NCBI GenBank assembly: GCA_030267565.1
Contig: BRXU01000080.1
Coordinates: forward strand, 43,856-107,855
Source: Pleodorina starrii
Lineage: Eukaryota; Chlorophyta; Chlorophyceae; Chlamydomonadales; Volvocaceae
DNA: 64,000 bases
Direction of reading: 5' to 3'
Part shown: piece after piece, positions 49,682 to 58,385 of the stretch
Numbering within the stretch: the stretch's first letter is position 1
Layout of the letters: the number at the start of each line of letters is the position of its first letter
Notes under the pieces: model-generated
Seen by the model: the letters and a program-made list of their open reading frames with translations, nothing else
Told to the model about the DNA's origin: nothing
The model's database searches: none
Made by a program: the position numbers and the translations under genes

Positions 49682-51277
49682 ATGACAAACCGCCCCCAGC
49701 TTCCACCCGAAATCGCCCGCCGCCGGACCTTTGCGATCATCTCGCATCCCGATGCCGGCAAGACAACGCTGACAGAGAAGTTCCTGCTGTACGGTGGCGC
49801 CATCCAGATGGCCGGGCAGGTGCGCGCAAAGGGCGAGGCGCGGCGCACGCGGTCGGATTTCATGAAGATGGAGCAGGATCGCGGCATCTCGGTGTCCGCG
49901 TCGGCGATGTCGTTCGATTTTGACGGACATCGCTTCAACCTGGTGGATACGCCGGGCCACAGCGACTTTTCCGAGGATACCTATCGTACGCTGACCGCGG
50001 TGGATGCGGCGATCATGGTCATCGACGGGGCCAAGGGTGTCGAATCGCAGACCCGCAAGCTGTTCGAGGTCTGCCGCCTGCGCGATCTGCCGATCCTGAC
50101 CTTCTGCAACAAGATGGATCGCGAATCCCGCGACACGTTCGAGATCATCGACGAGATCCAAGAGAACCTGGCCATCGACGTGGCACCGGCATCCTGGCCG
50201 ATCGGGGTGGGGCGAGAGTTCATCGGTTGCTATGACATGCTGGGCGACCGGCTGGAACTGATGGACCGGGCCGACCGCAACAAGGTGGCGCAGTCGATCT
50301 CGATGAAGGGGCTGGACGACCCGCGGCTGGCCGATCACGTTCCCGCCGACCTGTTGGCCAAGCTGCGCGAGGAGGTCGAGATGGCCCGCGAGCTGCTGCC
50401 GACCTTCGACCAGCGGTCGTTCTTGGAGGGGCACATGACGCCCATCTGGTTCGGCAGCGCGATCAACAGCTTTGGCGTGCAGGAGTTGATGCAGGGCATC
50501 AGCACCTATGGCCCGCCGCCGCAGCCCCAGAACAGTGCCGAGCGTGAGATTTCCCCGGACGAGAACACCGTGACGGGCTTCGTGTTCAAGGTTCAGGCCA
50601 ACATGGACCCCAAGCACCGCGACCGCGTGGCTTTCGTTCGGCTGGCATCGGGACATTTCGAACGTGGCATGAAGATGGTCCACGTCCGCACGAAGAAACC
50701 GATGGCGGTGTCGAACCCGGTGCTGTTCCTGGCAGCCGACCGCGAACTGGCCGAGGAGGCCTGGGCCGGCGACATCATCGGCATTCCGAACCACGGCCAG
50801 CTGCGCATCGGCGACGCCCTGACCGAGGGAGAGACGCTGCGTTTCACGGGCATTCCGTCATTCGCGCCCGAGCTGCTGCAGACGGTGCGTGCGACGGACC
50901 CGATGAAGGCCAAGCATCTGGAAAAGGCGCTGATGCAGTTCGCCGAGGAGGGGGCCGCCAAGGTCTTCAAGCCCGCGATCGGATCGGGCTTCATCGTGGG
51001 CGTCGTGGGCGCGCTGCAGTTCGAGGTGCTGGCCAGCCGGATCGAGCTGGAATACGGCATCCCGGTGCGGTTCGAGGGTAGTCAGTTCACCAGCGCCCGT
51101 TGGGTCAGTGGCGCCAAATCGGTGGTCGATGCCTTTGCCGAAACGAACAAGGCTCATCTGGCCCATGACCATGACGGCGATCTGGTCTATCTGACCCGCC
51201 TGCAATGGGACATCGACCGGATCGGTCGCGATCACCCGGACCTGAGGCTGACCGCGACCAAGGAGATGATGGTCTAG
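49682..51277 (+). CDS. prfC: Peptide chain release factor 3
   Basis: A 531-residue GTPase that removes RF1/RF2 from the ribosome after termination. G1 is SHPDAGKTTLTEK, G3 DTPGHSDF, G4 NKMD; the domain-2 region starts at FVFKVQANMDPKHRDRVAFVRLASG, and the C-terminal GSGFIVGVVGALQFEVLASRIELEYGIPVRFEG is typical of RF3. The start ATG 49682 follows AGGATAAAG. The last bases overlap the convergent transglutaminase-like gene (51274). Confidence 0.96.
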   Translation: MTNRPQLPPEIARRRTFAIISHPDAGKTTLTEKFLLYGGAIQMAGQVRAKGEARRTRSDFMKMEQDRGISVSASAMSFDFDGHRFNLVDTPGHSDFSEDTYRTLTAVDAAIMVIDGAKGVESQTRKLFEVCRLRDLPILTFCNKMDRESRDTFEIIDEIQENLAIDVAPASWPIGVGREFIGCYDMLGDRLELMDRADRNKVAQSISMKGLDDPRLADHVPADLLAKLREEVEMARELLPTFDQRSFLEGHMTPIWFGSAINSFGVQELMQGISTYGPPPQPQNSAEREISPDENTVTGFVFKVQANMDPKHRDRVAFVRLASGHFERGMKMVHVRTKKPMAVSNPVLFLAADRELAEEAWAGDIIGIPNHGQLRIGDALTEGETLRFTGIPSFAPELLQTVRATDPMKAKHLEKALMQFAEEGAAKVFKPAIGSGFIVGVVGALQFEVLASRIELEYGIPVRFEGSQFTSARWVSGAKSVVDAFAETNKAHLAHDHDGDLVYLTRLQWDIDRIGRDHPDLRLTATKEMMV

Positions 51278-52131
51278 CGCCGCGTCTCCTGGCCGAAGGC
51301 CATACCGTCCAATTCCTGCCCGGTCTCGTCGACCGGGTGGCACCAGACGGTGAAGTCCAGCAGCTGATGCGGGCCAAAGCTGGCCAGCATCGCCACATCG
51401 GCGGCATCGCGGCCCCGTGCGACGACGACGCGGCCAAGGCGGCGTTCGTTGTTGCGCGGGTCGAACGTCCACCAGCGGCCAGATAGGTAGACCTCGATCC
51501 AGGCGGCGAAATCCATCGGCGCATCGACCTTGGGCACGCCGATATCCCCGACATAGCCGTTCACATAGCGGGCCGGGATGTTCAGCGCCCGCAGATAGGC
51601 CAGCGCCAGGTGCGCGAAATCGCGGCAGACGGCCATACCGCCCTTGCTGGCATCATGCGCGGTCCGAAACACCGACGCCGTGCCATAGTCGAATGTCAGG
51701 ACCTTGTGGCCATGGTCCAGCACCGCCTGGACACGGCCCCAGCCCGGCTGCAGATGACCGAACAGGTCCCAAGCCTGCTGGGACAGGACGTCGCTTTCGA
51801 CATAGCGGGACGCCATCAGGTAGATCAGCGCATCGTCGGGCAGATCCTCGACCCGCGTTTCCTGAGCCGCGAAATCGACATCGTCCCACATTTCGTTGTC
51901 ATTCAGGGTCACATCGCCACGAAGGACAAATTCGCCCGCAGGTGCGACCATGCGGCGGCAGATGTTTCCGAACAGGTCGCGATACTCATGCACATCGACA
52001 TGAGGATCGGTCGTGACCTGTTCGGGGGCTGTGAAATCGTCGTGCCGTGCCGCCTCGGGGGCGACAAGGCAGATAAGGGGGGTCGGCTGCTCGACCTTGA
52101 TACGGAACTCGTGACCGACCCGGACGCGCAT
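51274..52131 (-). CDS. Transglutaminase-like domain protein
   Basis: A 285-residue protein with an N-terminal beta-sandwich-like region (VRVGHEFRIKVEQPTPLICLVAP) and a transglutaminase-like core near 160-245: KGGMAVCRDFAHLALAYLRALNIPARYVNGYVG with the catalytic Cys, then FAAWIEVYLSGRWWTFDPRNN. In papain-fold members a His usually stands before AW (H-A-W); here it is Ala, so the usual triad may be incomplete. The substrate is unknown; bacterial members are mostly peptidases. The start overlaps the osmC stop. Confidence 0.85.
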   Translation of the reverse strand: MRVRVGHEFRIKVEQPTPLICLVAPEAARHDDFTAPEQVTTDPHVDVHEYRDLFGNICRRMVAPAGEFVLRGDVTLNDNEMWDDVDFAAQETRVEDLPDDALIYLMASRYVESDVLSQQAWDLFGHLQPGWGRVQAVLDHGHKVLTFDYGTASVFRTAHDASKGGMAVCRDFAHLALAYLRALNIPARYVNGYVGDIGVPKVDAPMDFAAWIEVYLSGRWWTFDPRNNERRLGRVVVARGRDAADVAMLASFGPHQLLDFTVWCHPVDETGQELDGMAFGQETRR

Positions 52132-52553
52132 CAGGAAACCGATGCGTCCATCGTGATTTCGGCATTCAGCAGCTTGCTGATCGGGCAGCCTTCCTTGGCC
52201 TTTTCGGCGACTTCGAGGATCTTCGCCTGGTCCGCATCAGCGGTGATGGTCGTGGTTAGGTGGGCCTTCTTGACGGCAAAACCGTCGCCTTCCTTGTCCA
52301 TCGAGATGTCGGACTTGGTCTTGATCGACACGCCCGAGATGCCTTCGTGCTCCAGCATCATCGCCAGCGCCATCGAGAAGCACGACGCATGCGCGGCGCC
52401 GATCAGTTCCTCGGGGTTGGTGCCGGGCTTGTCCTCGAAGCGGGTGTTGAAGCCGTAGGGCTGCGCCGACAGCGCGCCCGACTTGGTCGAAACCTGGCCC
52501 TTGCCCTCTTTCAGGCCGCCAGTCCATTCAGCCGATCCGGTGCGGGTAATCAT
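52131..52553 (-). CDS. OsmC/Ohr family peroxiredoxin-like protein
   Basis: A 140-residue protein with the two reactive cysteines of the family: AAHASCFSMALAMMLE and GCPISKLLNAEI. The N-terminal TRTGSAEWTGGLKEGKGQVSTKSGALSAQPYGFNTRFED is typical of the OsmC branch. It reduces organic hydroperoxides in the cytoplasm. ATG 52553 has AGGATGG well placed; the upstream ATG 52562 has the site too close. Confidence 0.92.
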   Translation of the reverse strand: MITRTGSAEWTGGLKEGKGQVSTKSGALSAQPYGFNTRFEDKPGTNPEELIGAAHASCFSMALAMMLEHEGISGVSIKTKSDISMDKEGDGFAVKKAHLTTTITADADQAKILEVAEKAKEGCPISKLLNAEITMDASVS

Positions 52554-52612
52554 GTGATCCATCCTTTTCTTGGTCAGTGTTGCCCGCTCAACGCGGCAAT
52601 ACCATCCAAGGT

Positions 52613-53779
52613 TCAGGACTGTGGCTGAATCAGGCGTTGATGTTCCGCAATCGCATAGCGGTCGGTCATCCCAGCGACGTAATCCAGCACAAGACGTGCG
52701 CGTTCGGTCGGATCGTTCAGGCGCATGGCCGCATCGCGCCACTGGTCGGGCAGACGGTCGGGATGATCCAGGTACAGCGGAAACAGGTCGTTCAGCATCT
52801 GCGTGACATGGGTGCGTTCGACGACCACCGAGGGCGCGCGATACATGCGCTGGAACAGGAAGGACTTGATCGCCTTGATGTTCTGGTACAGCGGCTTGGA
52901 AAAGCGGATGATCGCCCCGTCCATTGCGCGGATGTCGTCCGCCGATCGCGGCTGCAGCCCGGCAAGCCGGTTCTGGGCAACGGCGATCACATCCTCGACC
53001 ATGACGCCGAAGACACGGCGCAGCGCCTCGTAGCGGCGCCGCGTGGGGTCCAGGCCGGGATACAGGCGGTCGACCTCGGCAAAGGCGGGGCCGATCACGG
53101 GCAGTTCCGCCAGATCGTCCTCGGTGAACAGGCCTGCGCGCAGCCCGTCATGCAGGTCGTGGTGGTTGTAGGCCACGTCGTCGGCTACCGCCGCCACCTG
53201 CGCCTCGGCGCTGGCATTGGTGTGCAGTTCCAGATCCCACAGCGCGTTCACCTCGGCCAGGGCATAGGGCAGGGGGCCGGTCACCGGGCCGTTGTGCTTG
53301 GCGATGCCTTCCAGGCTTTCCCAGGTCAGGTTCAGCCCGTCGAAATCGGCATAGTGGCGTTCCAGCTTGGTGACGATGCGCAGCGCCTGCGCGTTGTGGT
53401 CGAAGCCGCCATAGGGCGCCATCAGCGCGGACAGCGCGTCCTCTCCGGTATGACCAAAGGGTGGGTGGCCCAGATCATGGGCCAGGGCCACGGTCTCGGC
53501 CAGGTCGGTGTTCAGGTTCAGCGCCCCGGCGATGGTGCGCGCGACCTGCGCGACCTCGATCGTGTGGGTCAGGCGGGTGCGGAAATAATCGCCGCGATAG
53601 CCTTCGCCATCATGTTCGACAAAGACCTGGGTCTTGTGTTTCAGCCGGCGGAAGGCGCTGGAATGGATGATGCGGTCGCGGTCGCGTTGCCAAGGCGACC
53701 GGAAGGTGGACAGGCTTTCGTCCTGCAATCGCCCGCGGCTGTCTTGCGGATGGCAGGCATAGGGCGCGAGTGCGGTCAC
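52613..53779 (-). CDS. dgt: Deoxyguanosinetriphosphate triphosphohydrolase-like protein
   Basis: A 388-residue HD-domain enzyme that splits dNTPs into nucleoside and triphosphate. RSPWQRDRDRIIHSSAFRRLKHKTQVFV, RTRLTHTIEVAQVARTIAG with the first metal His, and ALAHDLGHPPFGHTGEDAL with the HD pair are diagnostic, as is ADDVAYNHHDLHDGLRAG later. It belongs to the type-2 group common in alphaproteobacteria next to IscA-like genes. It is divergent from the IscA-like gene at 53854. Confidence 0.93.
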   Translation of the reverse strand: MTALAPYACHPQDSRGRLQDESLSTFRSPWQRDRDRIIHSSAFRRLKHKTQVFVEHDGEGYRGDYFRTRLTHTIEVAQVARTIAGALNLNTDLAETVALAHDLGHPPFGHTGEDALSALMAPYGGFDHNAQALRIVTKLERHYADFDGLNLTWESLEGIAKHNGPVTGPLPYALAEVNALWDLELHTNASAEAQVAAVADDVAYNHHDLHDGLRAGLFTEDDLAELPVIGPAFAEVDRLYPGLDPTRRRYEALRRVFGVMVEDVIAVAQNRLAGLQPRSADDIRAMDGAIIRFSKPLYQNIKAIKSFLFQRMYRAPSVVVERTHVTQMLNDLFPLYLDHPDRLPDQWRDAAMRLNDPTERARLVLDYVAGMTDRYAIAEHQRLIQPQS

Positions 53780-53853
53780 GGGGTCAGCCTTCCTTGCGGG
53801 TTCACCCCGCGGACCCTATATTTGATGCGACCAGACGAAAACGGGAACGCCCC

Positions 53854-54177
53854 ATGAACCTGCCGCCCAAAGTGACCGACCGCGCCTTTGACCGCCTGTC
53901 CCAGATCAATGCGGGCAAGGACCCGGTACCGCTGCGCATCGCGGTGCTGGGCGGGGGATGTTCCGGCTTCCAGTACGACATCCGCCTGGACGCGCCCGAG
54001 ACCGACGATCTGATCCTGGAGAAATCGGGACAGAGGGTCGTCGTCGATCCGGTGTCGCTGCCCTATCTGGCGGGGGCGGTCATCGATTTCACCGACGAGC
54101 TGATCGGCGCGCGCTTCGTGATCGAGAACCCGAACGCCACGGCAAGCTGCGGCTGCGGAACCAGCTTCTCGATCTAG
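53854..54177 (+). CDS. A-type iron-sulfur carrier (HesB/IscA/ErpA family)
   Basis: A 107-residue protein with the three conserved cysteines: one in GGGCSGFQYDI and two in SCGCGTSFSI at the C-terminus. LRIAVLGGGCSGFQY and VVVDPVSLPYLAGAVIDFTDELIGARFVIENPNA are typical. It carries Fe-S clusters to target enzymes; whether it is ErpA or another A-type carrier cannot be decided. ATG 53854 is the family start. Overlaps the convergent gene at 54174 by four bases. Confidence 0.93.
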   Translation: MNLPPKVTDRAFDRLSQINAGKDPVPLRIAVLGGGCSGFQYDIRLDAPETDDLILEKSGQRVVVDPVSLPYLAGAVIDFTDELIGARFVIENPNATASCGCGTSFSI

Positions 54178-54707
54178 TCGCAGGGGATGCTGCGCGGGTC
54201 CAGCCGCCGCTCCACATAACGGAACTGCGTTCCCGAGGGCAGCGTCTTGACGACGCGCGTGGTTTCCCATCCGGCGTTCTGACAGATGACACGGTTCTGC
54301 CGGTCGGTGATCCGCAGGCCGTCACCGTCCTTCCACAGCGTGATGGACTGCCCCTCGCGCCGTGTCCCATCGATGACAAAGTGCAAGGGCTGCGGCAACG
54401 CGATGGCAGGCGCGCCGAACATGTCGGCCAGGCCCTGCCAGTCCTGCGCGGGCCCGCTGGCCACGCTCAGGCGGTGATCTCCCGGCGGCACCAGCAGCCG
54501 CAGGACCGCGCCGCCGCGCAGATAGCCGCTGATGACGGGCGCGCCTTGGTCATCCGTCAGGATGATCGCGTGATCCATGTCGGCCGGGGCGCGGACCTGC
54601 AGGGGGATCGTCGCGGGCAGGGGGCTGGCCTTTTCCAGCAGCCCGGTGACCGGGCGCGCGGTGGCCGCCACGGGCAGGACCATCAGCAGGATCAGCAGTC
54701 GGATCAT
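54174..54707 (-). CDS. Secreted protein of unknown function
   Basis: A 177-residue protein with a clear signal peptide (RLLILLMVLPVAATARP, cleavage about residue 18). The mature part is beta-rich (IPLQVRAPADMDHAIILTDDQG, GYLRGGAVLRLLVPPGDHRLSVASG) and ends with two cysteines (VICQN, SIPCD) that may form a disulfide bond in the periplasm. ATG 54707 was chosen because the signal peptide starts there. Divergent from xth, 58 bases apart. Confidence 0.75.
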   Translation of the reverse strand: MIRLLILLMVLPVAATARPVTGLLEKASPLPATIPLQVRAPADMDHAIILTDDQGAPVISGYLRGGAVLRLLVPPGDHRLSVASGPAQDWQGLADMFGAPAIALPQPLHFVIDGTRREGQSITLWKDGDGLRITDRQNRVICQNAGWETTRVVKTLPSGTQFRYVERRLDPRSIPCD

Positions 54708-54765
54708 CGCGGCCCCTTTCCGGTTCATGTTGCCAAACGCGCAGGCGGCGCTAAAGATGCCGCCC

Positions 54766-55551
54766 ATGAAAATCGCAAGCTTCAACATCAACGGCGTCAA
54801 GGCCCGCGTGCAGGCCCTGACCGACTGGCTGGCCTCGACCGATGCCGATCTGGTCGTGCTGCAGGAAATCAAGTCCGTGGACGAGGGGTTCCCGCGCGAG
54901 CATTTCCAGGATCTGGGATGGCAGGTGGAAACCCACGGCCAGAAGGGCTTCAACGGCGTGGCGATCCTGTCGCGGCTGCCGTTGGAGGACGTGACCCGCG
55001 GCCTGCCCGGCGACGATGCCGATGAGCAGGCCCGCTATATCGAGGCGACCGTGGTCGGCACCCATGCGGTGCGCATCGCCGGGCTGTACCTGCCCAACGG
55101 CAACCCCGCGCCGGGGCCGAAATACGACTACAAGCTGGCATGGATGGAACGCCTGCGCCTGCGCGCGGCGGAATTGCTGGCGTCGGAGTTGCCGGTGGTG
55201 ATGCTGGGCGACTACAACATCATTCCCGAACCGCGCGACGCGGCCCATCCGGACCGCTGGACCGAGGATGCGCTGTTCCTGCCGCAAAGCCGGGCAGCGT
55301 TCCGCGCCATCGTGAACCAGGGCTGGACCGATGCGGTGCGCATCCGCGACCCCTGGGCCACGCGCGGACCGTTCACCTTCTGGGACTATCAGGGCAGCGC
55401 GTGGGAGCGTGACAACGGCATCCGCATCGACCATCTGCTGCTGTCGCCCCAAGCGGCCGACCTAATGATCGAAACGGGCGTCGACCGCGATGCGCGGGCC
55501 GGTGAAAAGCCAAGCGACCACGTCCCGGTCTGGGTACGCCTGGCCGCCTGA
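54766..55551 (+). CDS. xth: Exodeoxyribonuclease III (AP endonuclease)
   Basis: A 261-residue Mg-dependent DNA repair nuclease. All family motifs are present: SFNINGVKAR, LQEIKS, GFNGVAILSR, LYLPNGNPAPGPKYDYKLAW, VVMLGDYNIIP, RIDHLLLSP and the final SDHVPVWV. ATG 54766 is where homologues start; the longer upstream frame overlaps the divergent gene. Confidence 0.95.
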   Translation: MKIASFNINGVKARVQALTDWLASTDADLVVLQEIKSVDEGFPREHFQDLGWQVETHGQKGFNGVAILSRLPLEDVTRGLPGDDADEQARYIEATVVGTHAVRIAGLYLPNGNPAPGPKYDYKLAWMERLRLRAAELLASELPVVMLGDYNIIPEPRDAAHPDRWTEDALFLPQSRAAFRAIVNQGWTDAVRIRDPWATRGPFTFWDYQGSAWERDNGIRIDHLLLSPQAADLMIETGVDRDARAGEKPSDHVPVWVRLAA

Positions 55552-55575
55552 CGGCAGGCGGCGCCGGGCGGCGGG

Positions 55576-56463
55576 TCAGATCACCAGAACGCCGGAATGC
55601 TTGGCCTTGTGTTCCGGCTCGACGTGAATGGTGATCTGGGCGTCGGGCAGCTTGGCCTTCAGGCTGGCCTCGACCCGATCGCAGATGTCATGGGCGTCCG
55701 ACACGGTGGTCTGGCCGTCCACGACCAGGTGAAAGTCGATGAAGGTGACGGCGCCCGCATGACGCGTGCGCAGGTCATGCGCCTCCAGCGCGCCACTGGC
55801 CTTGTCCGAGATGATGTCGCGGATGGTCACCAGCGTCTTTTCGGGCACGGCCTCGTCCAGCAGGCCGGAGACAGACGACGCCATGACCTTCCATCCCGAC
55901 CACAGGATGTTCACCCCCACCAGCATCGCAAGCGCCGGGTCCAGGATCGACCAGCCGGTCGCCACCGCCAGCCCCACGCCCAGCAGGACGCCCCCCGACG
56001 ACACCACGTCCGTCAGCAGGTGCTTGCCGTCCGCGACCAGCGCGGGAGAGCGCAGCCGCCGCCCCTGACGGATCAGGATGCTGCACCAGATCGCGTTCAG
56101 CACGCCCGCGCTGGCGTTGATGGCCATGCCCATGCCGACGGCTTGAATCTCGCGCGGGTTCTGGAAGGCGTGCCACGCCTCGCGCAGGATCAGCAGGGCT
56201 GCCACGATGATCAGCACCCCTTCCAGCACGGCGCTGAGGAATTCGGCCTTGTGATGGCCATAGGGATGCGACTGATCCGCCGGTCGTTGCGCCACCGAGA
56301 TCGCGACCAGCGCCGCGACCGCGGTCGCCACGTTCACGATGCTTTCCAGCGCGTCCGACAGCAGCGCCACCGACCCGGTCAGGTACCAGGCCAGGGTCTT
56401 CAGCCCAAGCACGATCAAGCCGACAAAGATGCTGCCGACGGCGATTTTCAGGCTGCTGGACAT
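55576..56463 (-). CDS. Cation diffusion facilitator (CDF) metal transporter
   Basis: A 295-residue transporter with six helices. Metal-site helices: ALLSDALESIVNV (S-x2-D-x3 context) and DGKHLLTDVVSS (H-x3-D), plus SHPYGHHKAEFLSAV after helix 2. The C-terminal cytoplasmic domain (RHAGAVTFIDFHLVVDGQTTVSDAHDICDRVE, ITIHVEPEHKAKH) is the usual dimerisation domain. It exports divalent metals such as zinc, iron or manganese; the metal cannot be told from this. Confidence 0.92.
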   Translation of the reverse strand: MSSSLKIAVGSIFVGLIVLGLKTLAWYLTGSVALLSDALESIVNVATAVAALVAISVAQRPADQSHPYGHHKAEFLSAVLEGVLIIVAALLILREAWHAFQNPREIQAVGMGMAINASAGVLNAIWCSILIRQGRRLRSPALVADGKHLLTDVVSSGGVLLGVGLAVATGWSILDPALAMLVGVNILWSGWKVMASSVSGLLDEAVPEKTLVTIRDIISDKASGALEAHDLRTRHAGAVTFIDFHLVVDGQTTVSDAHDICDRVEASLKAKLPDAQITIHVEPEHKAKHSGVLVI

Positions 56464-56601
56464 CAGATCGTCCCCTTGGCCATGGACGGGATGGGTATGA
56501 GGCGCAGCATGTCGCAGATGCTTTGTGAAATCTCAAGCCACGGTTGCAGCCATTTGCGCACAATAGGCGTTCGGGTGCCGGATAGACACGCATTGCATTT
56601 G

Positions 56602-56628
56602 TTGATTGACCCGTCACTCAATATAAAG
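56602..56628 (+). promoter_or_regulatory. BetI-like operator before the BCCT-like gene
   Basis: TTGATTGA, eight bases containing CGT, then TCAATATAAA: the ATTGA/TCAAT inverted arrangement and the AATATAAA tail resemble known BetI sites at choline/betaine genes. It lies 120 bases before the transporter gene in a 285-bp divergent intergenic region. Confidence 0.4.
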
Positions 56629-56748
56629 CATCCTTAGAGTATCAAAGAAACATGCGGCCACTTGGCTGCGATCATGCGCGTACAGCGGGCCACATGCCCG
56701 GCTGCACTGTGGCGCTGATCGTTCATCTGTCTAAGGAGGATTGGGCCC

Positions 56749-57906
56749 ATGACGCCAATCATCACCGTCGCCTATCTCAGTGTGCTGGCCTGCGCGCTGT
56801 TCGTCCTGATCCGCTGGCCCCGCCTGCGGCTGCAGGGCGAAGAGCCCGTCGGCCTGTTCACCCTGATCGCCCTGCTATTCACCGCCGGACTGGACATGGG
56901 TCTGGTCATGCTGCCCCTGGCAGAATTCCCGATCTATGAGGAGGATCCCGCCTTCGGGTTCACGAACGCGCTGGCCGTGGAATTCGGCATGTGGGGGCCG
57001 CTGGTCTGGCTGATGTACTTCGTGGCCACCTTCTATTTCATCGCGCTGGAGCCGCGCCTGCAGCTGTTCCAGATCCCGGCGGTCAAGTGGGTCTACAACC
57101 TGACGGTCATCGCGACCTGCTCGTTCACCTGCTATCTGTTCATGTCGAACCTGCCGACCTATGCCCGGGACCTGCCGCAGGGCGCGGTCTGGGCGTTGGT
57201 CGTGGTGGTGATCGCCACCGCCGTCCTGTCCAGCGGCAACATGGCGGTGATGAAGTGGCTGGCCATCATCTCCAGCTATGGGTTCGGCATGCTGGCCTTC
57301 ACCGCACTGGCGATGATCGCCTTCGTCTACAGCCGCGTGGGTCTGGGCGATTTCTTTGACAGCGTCGGCCTGCTGGGCGGGTACTTCGCGCATCTGCCGC
57401 GCTTTGCCACGCCCATTTCGGATTACCACGAATTCTATCTGTTCTGGTGGTTCGCGTGGTCGATCATGATCGGCCAGTTCGTCGCGCGCTTCGTCGGCGG
57501 GCTGAGGGTCTGGCAGCTGGCACTGGCAATGGTGGCCCTGCCGGCGATCCCCCTGGGGCTGTGGTTCAGCGTGCTGTTCGTCTATCACCAGGGTGGGATC
57601 GTGATCCCCGGCTGGCTGAACTGGTTCATGATCGCTGTCGGTGTGGTCTTCGTCGTGAACTCTCTGGACAGCCTGATCCGGCTGTATTCGACGAACCTGA
57701 ACTGGTCGCGCGAGACGTTGGGGGACCGGCGCTATTATCCGCTGCATTTCCTGCTGCAGCTGGGGCTGGTCGGCGCCTATGTCTTCACCCCGTTCGAGAT
57801 CCAGTGGGTCGGCCTGATCGTCGCGGCGCTGTACGGGGTGATCTATGTGCTGCTGGCGCGGCACATGGGCAAGCTGGGCGGCATCGGCCGCCCCGCCGCG
57901 GGATAG
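56749..57906 (+). CDS. Short BCCT-like membrane transporter
   Basis: A 385-residue protein with about nine or ten hydrophobic helices. YLFWWFAWSIMIGQFVARFVGG matches the signature helix of BCCT (choline/betaine/carnitine) transporters (W-x-A-W-x2-x-W-S-x-F-x-G-x-F-x-A-R pattern), and the next helix WQLALAMVALPAIPLGLWFSVLF also follows the BCCT order. It is more than 100 residues shorter than usual, and the N-terminal helices align poorly, so either a divergent small subgroup or a reduced protein. The BetI-like site upstream supports a link to choline or betaine. The start follows AAGGAGG. Confidence 0.72.
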   Translation: MTPIITVAYLSVLACALFVLIRWPRLRLQGEEPVGLFTLIALLFTAGLDMGLVMLPLAEFPIYEEDPAFGFTNALAVEFGMWGPLVWLMYFVATFYFIALEPRLQLFQIPAVKWVYNLTVIATCSFTCYLFMSNLPTYARDLPQGAVWALVVVVIATAVLSSGNMAVMKWLAIISSYGFGMLAFTALAMIAFVYSRVGLGDFFDSVGLLGGYFAHLPRFATPISDYHEFYLFWWFAWSIMIGQFVARFVGGLRVWQLALAMVALPAIPLGLWFSVLFVYHQGGIVIPGWLNWFMIAVGVVFVVNSLDSLIRLYSTNLNWSRETLGDRRYYPLHFLLQLGLVGAYVFTPFEIQWVGLIVAALYGVIYVLLARHMGKLGGIGRPAAG

Positions 57907-57921
57907 GGGGCAGACGCCCTC

Positions 57922-58254
57922 TCAGTCGTCCTTGTCGCTGTCGTCGTCGCCAAAGCGCGAATCGTCCGAGAACTCGTCCTCGCCCTCGTTCACGAACTTG
58001 GACGACAGCGCGATCGAGTGGTTGTCATGGACGGGGTCCATCACGACGTCCGACGGGATCTCTCCGACCAGCCATTCGCGCAGCTCCTCGCGGATCTCGG
58101 CGGGCTCCTGGCCGGTCACCTCGACCAGATAGGCGATGAAGGCGCGCTGGTCGCCGTCGATCTCGTCCAGCTCGGTGTCCTCGGCCTCGGGCCACTTGTC
58201 GATGATCGCCTCATAGAAGGCCGCCCAGTTTTCCTGAACATGGTGCCACTTCAT
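57922..58254 (-). CDS. Small acidic protein, unknown
   Basis: A 110-residue protein. The first 75 residues (KWHHVQENWAAFYEAIIDKWPEAEDTELDEIDG, RAFIAYLVEVTGQEPAEIREELREWLVGEIPSDV) resemble the CsbD-like/general-stress type pattern of small helical proteins (WxxxxxxxxxxWPxxxDxELDxIxG) found in many alphaproteobacteria. The C-terminus is strongly acidic (EGEDEFSDDSRFGDDDSDKDD). GGAGG precedes ATG 58254, which overlaps the entericidin stop. Confidence 0.75.
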   Translation of the reverse strand: MKWHHVQENWAAFYEAIIDKWPEAEDTELDEIDGDQRAFIAYLVEVTGQEPAEIREELREWLVGEIPSDVVMDPVHDNHSIALSSKFVNEGEDEFSDDSRFGDDDSDKDD

Positions 58255-58385
58255 CAATAACCTCCTGTCGGAAGGCTGCCCTGGAACCAGCGCGCCGTCC
58301 CTGTAATGTCCTCGCCGACACCGGCGACGGTGTTGCAACCGGCCAGCATCGTGCAAGCCGCTACAGTAACCCAAAACATTCGCAT
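58254..58385 (-). CDS. Entericidin-like small lipoprotein
   Basis: A 43-residue peptide with a signal sequence and lipobox (VTVAACTMLAGCNTVAG; Cys 17), then GEDITGTARWFQG. This is the entericidin A/B pattern (C-N-T-x-x-G-x-G-x-D) of small membrane lipoproteins linked to stress and growth phase. It overlaps the binding protein stop by one base and the next gene start by one base. Confidence 0.85.
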   Translation of the reverse strand: MRMFWVTVAACTMLAGCNTVAGVGEDITGTARWFQGSLPTGGY

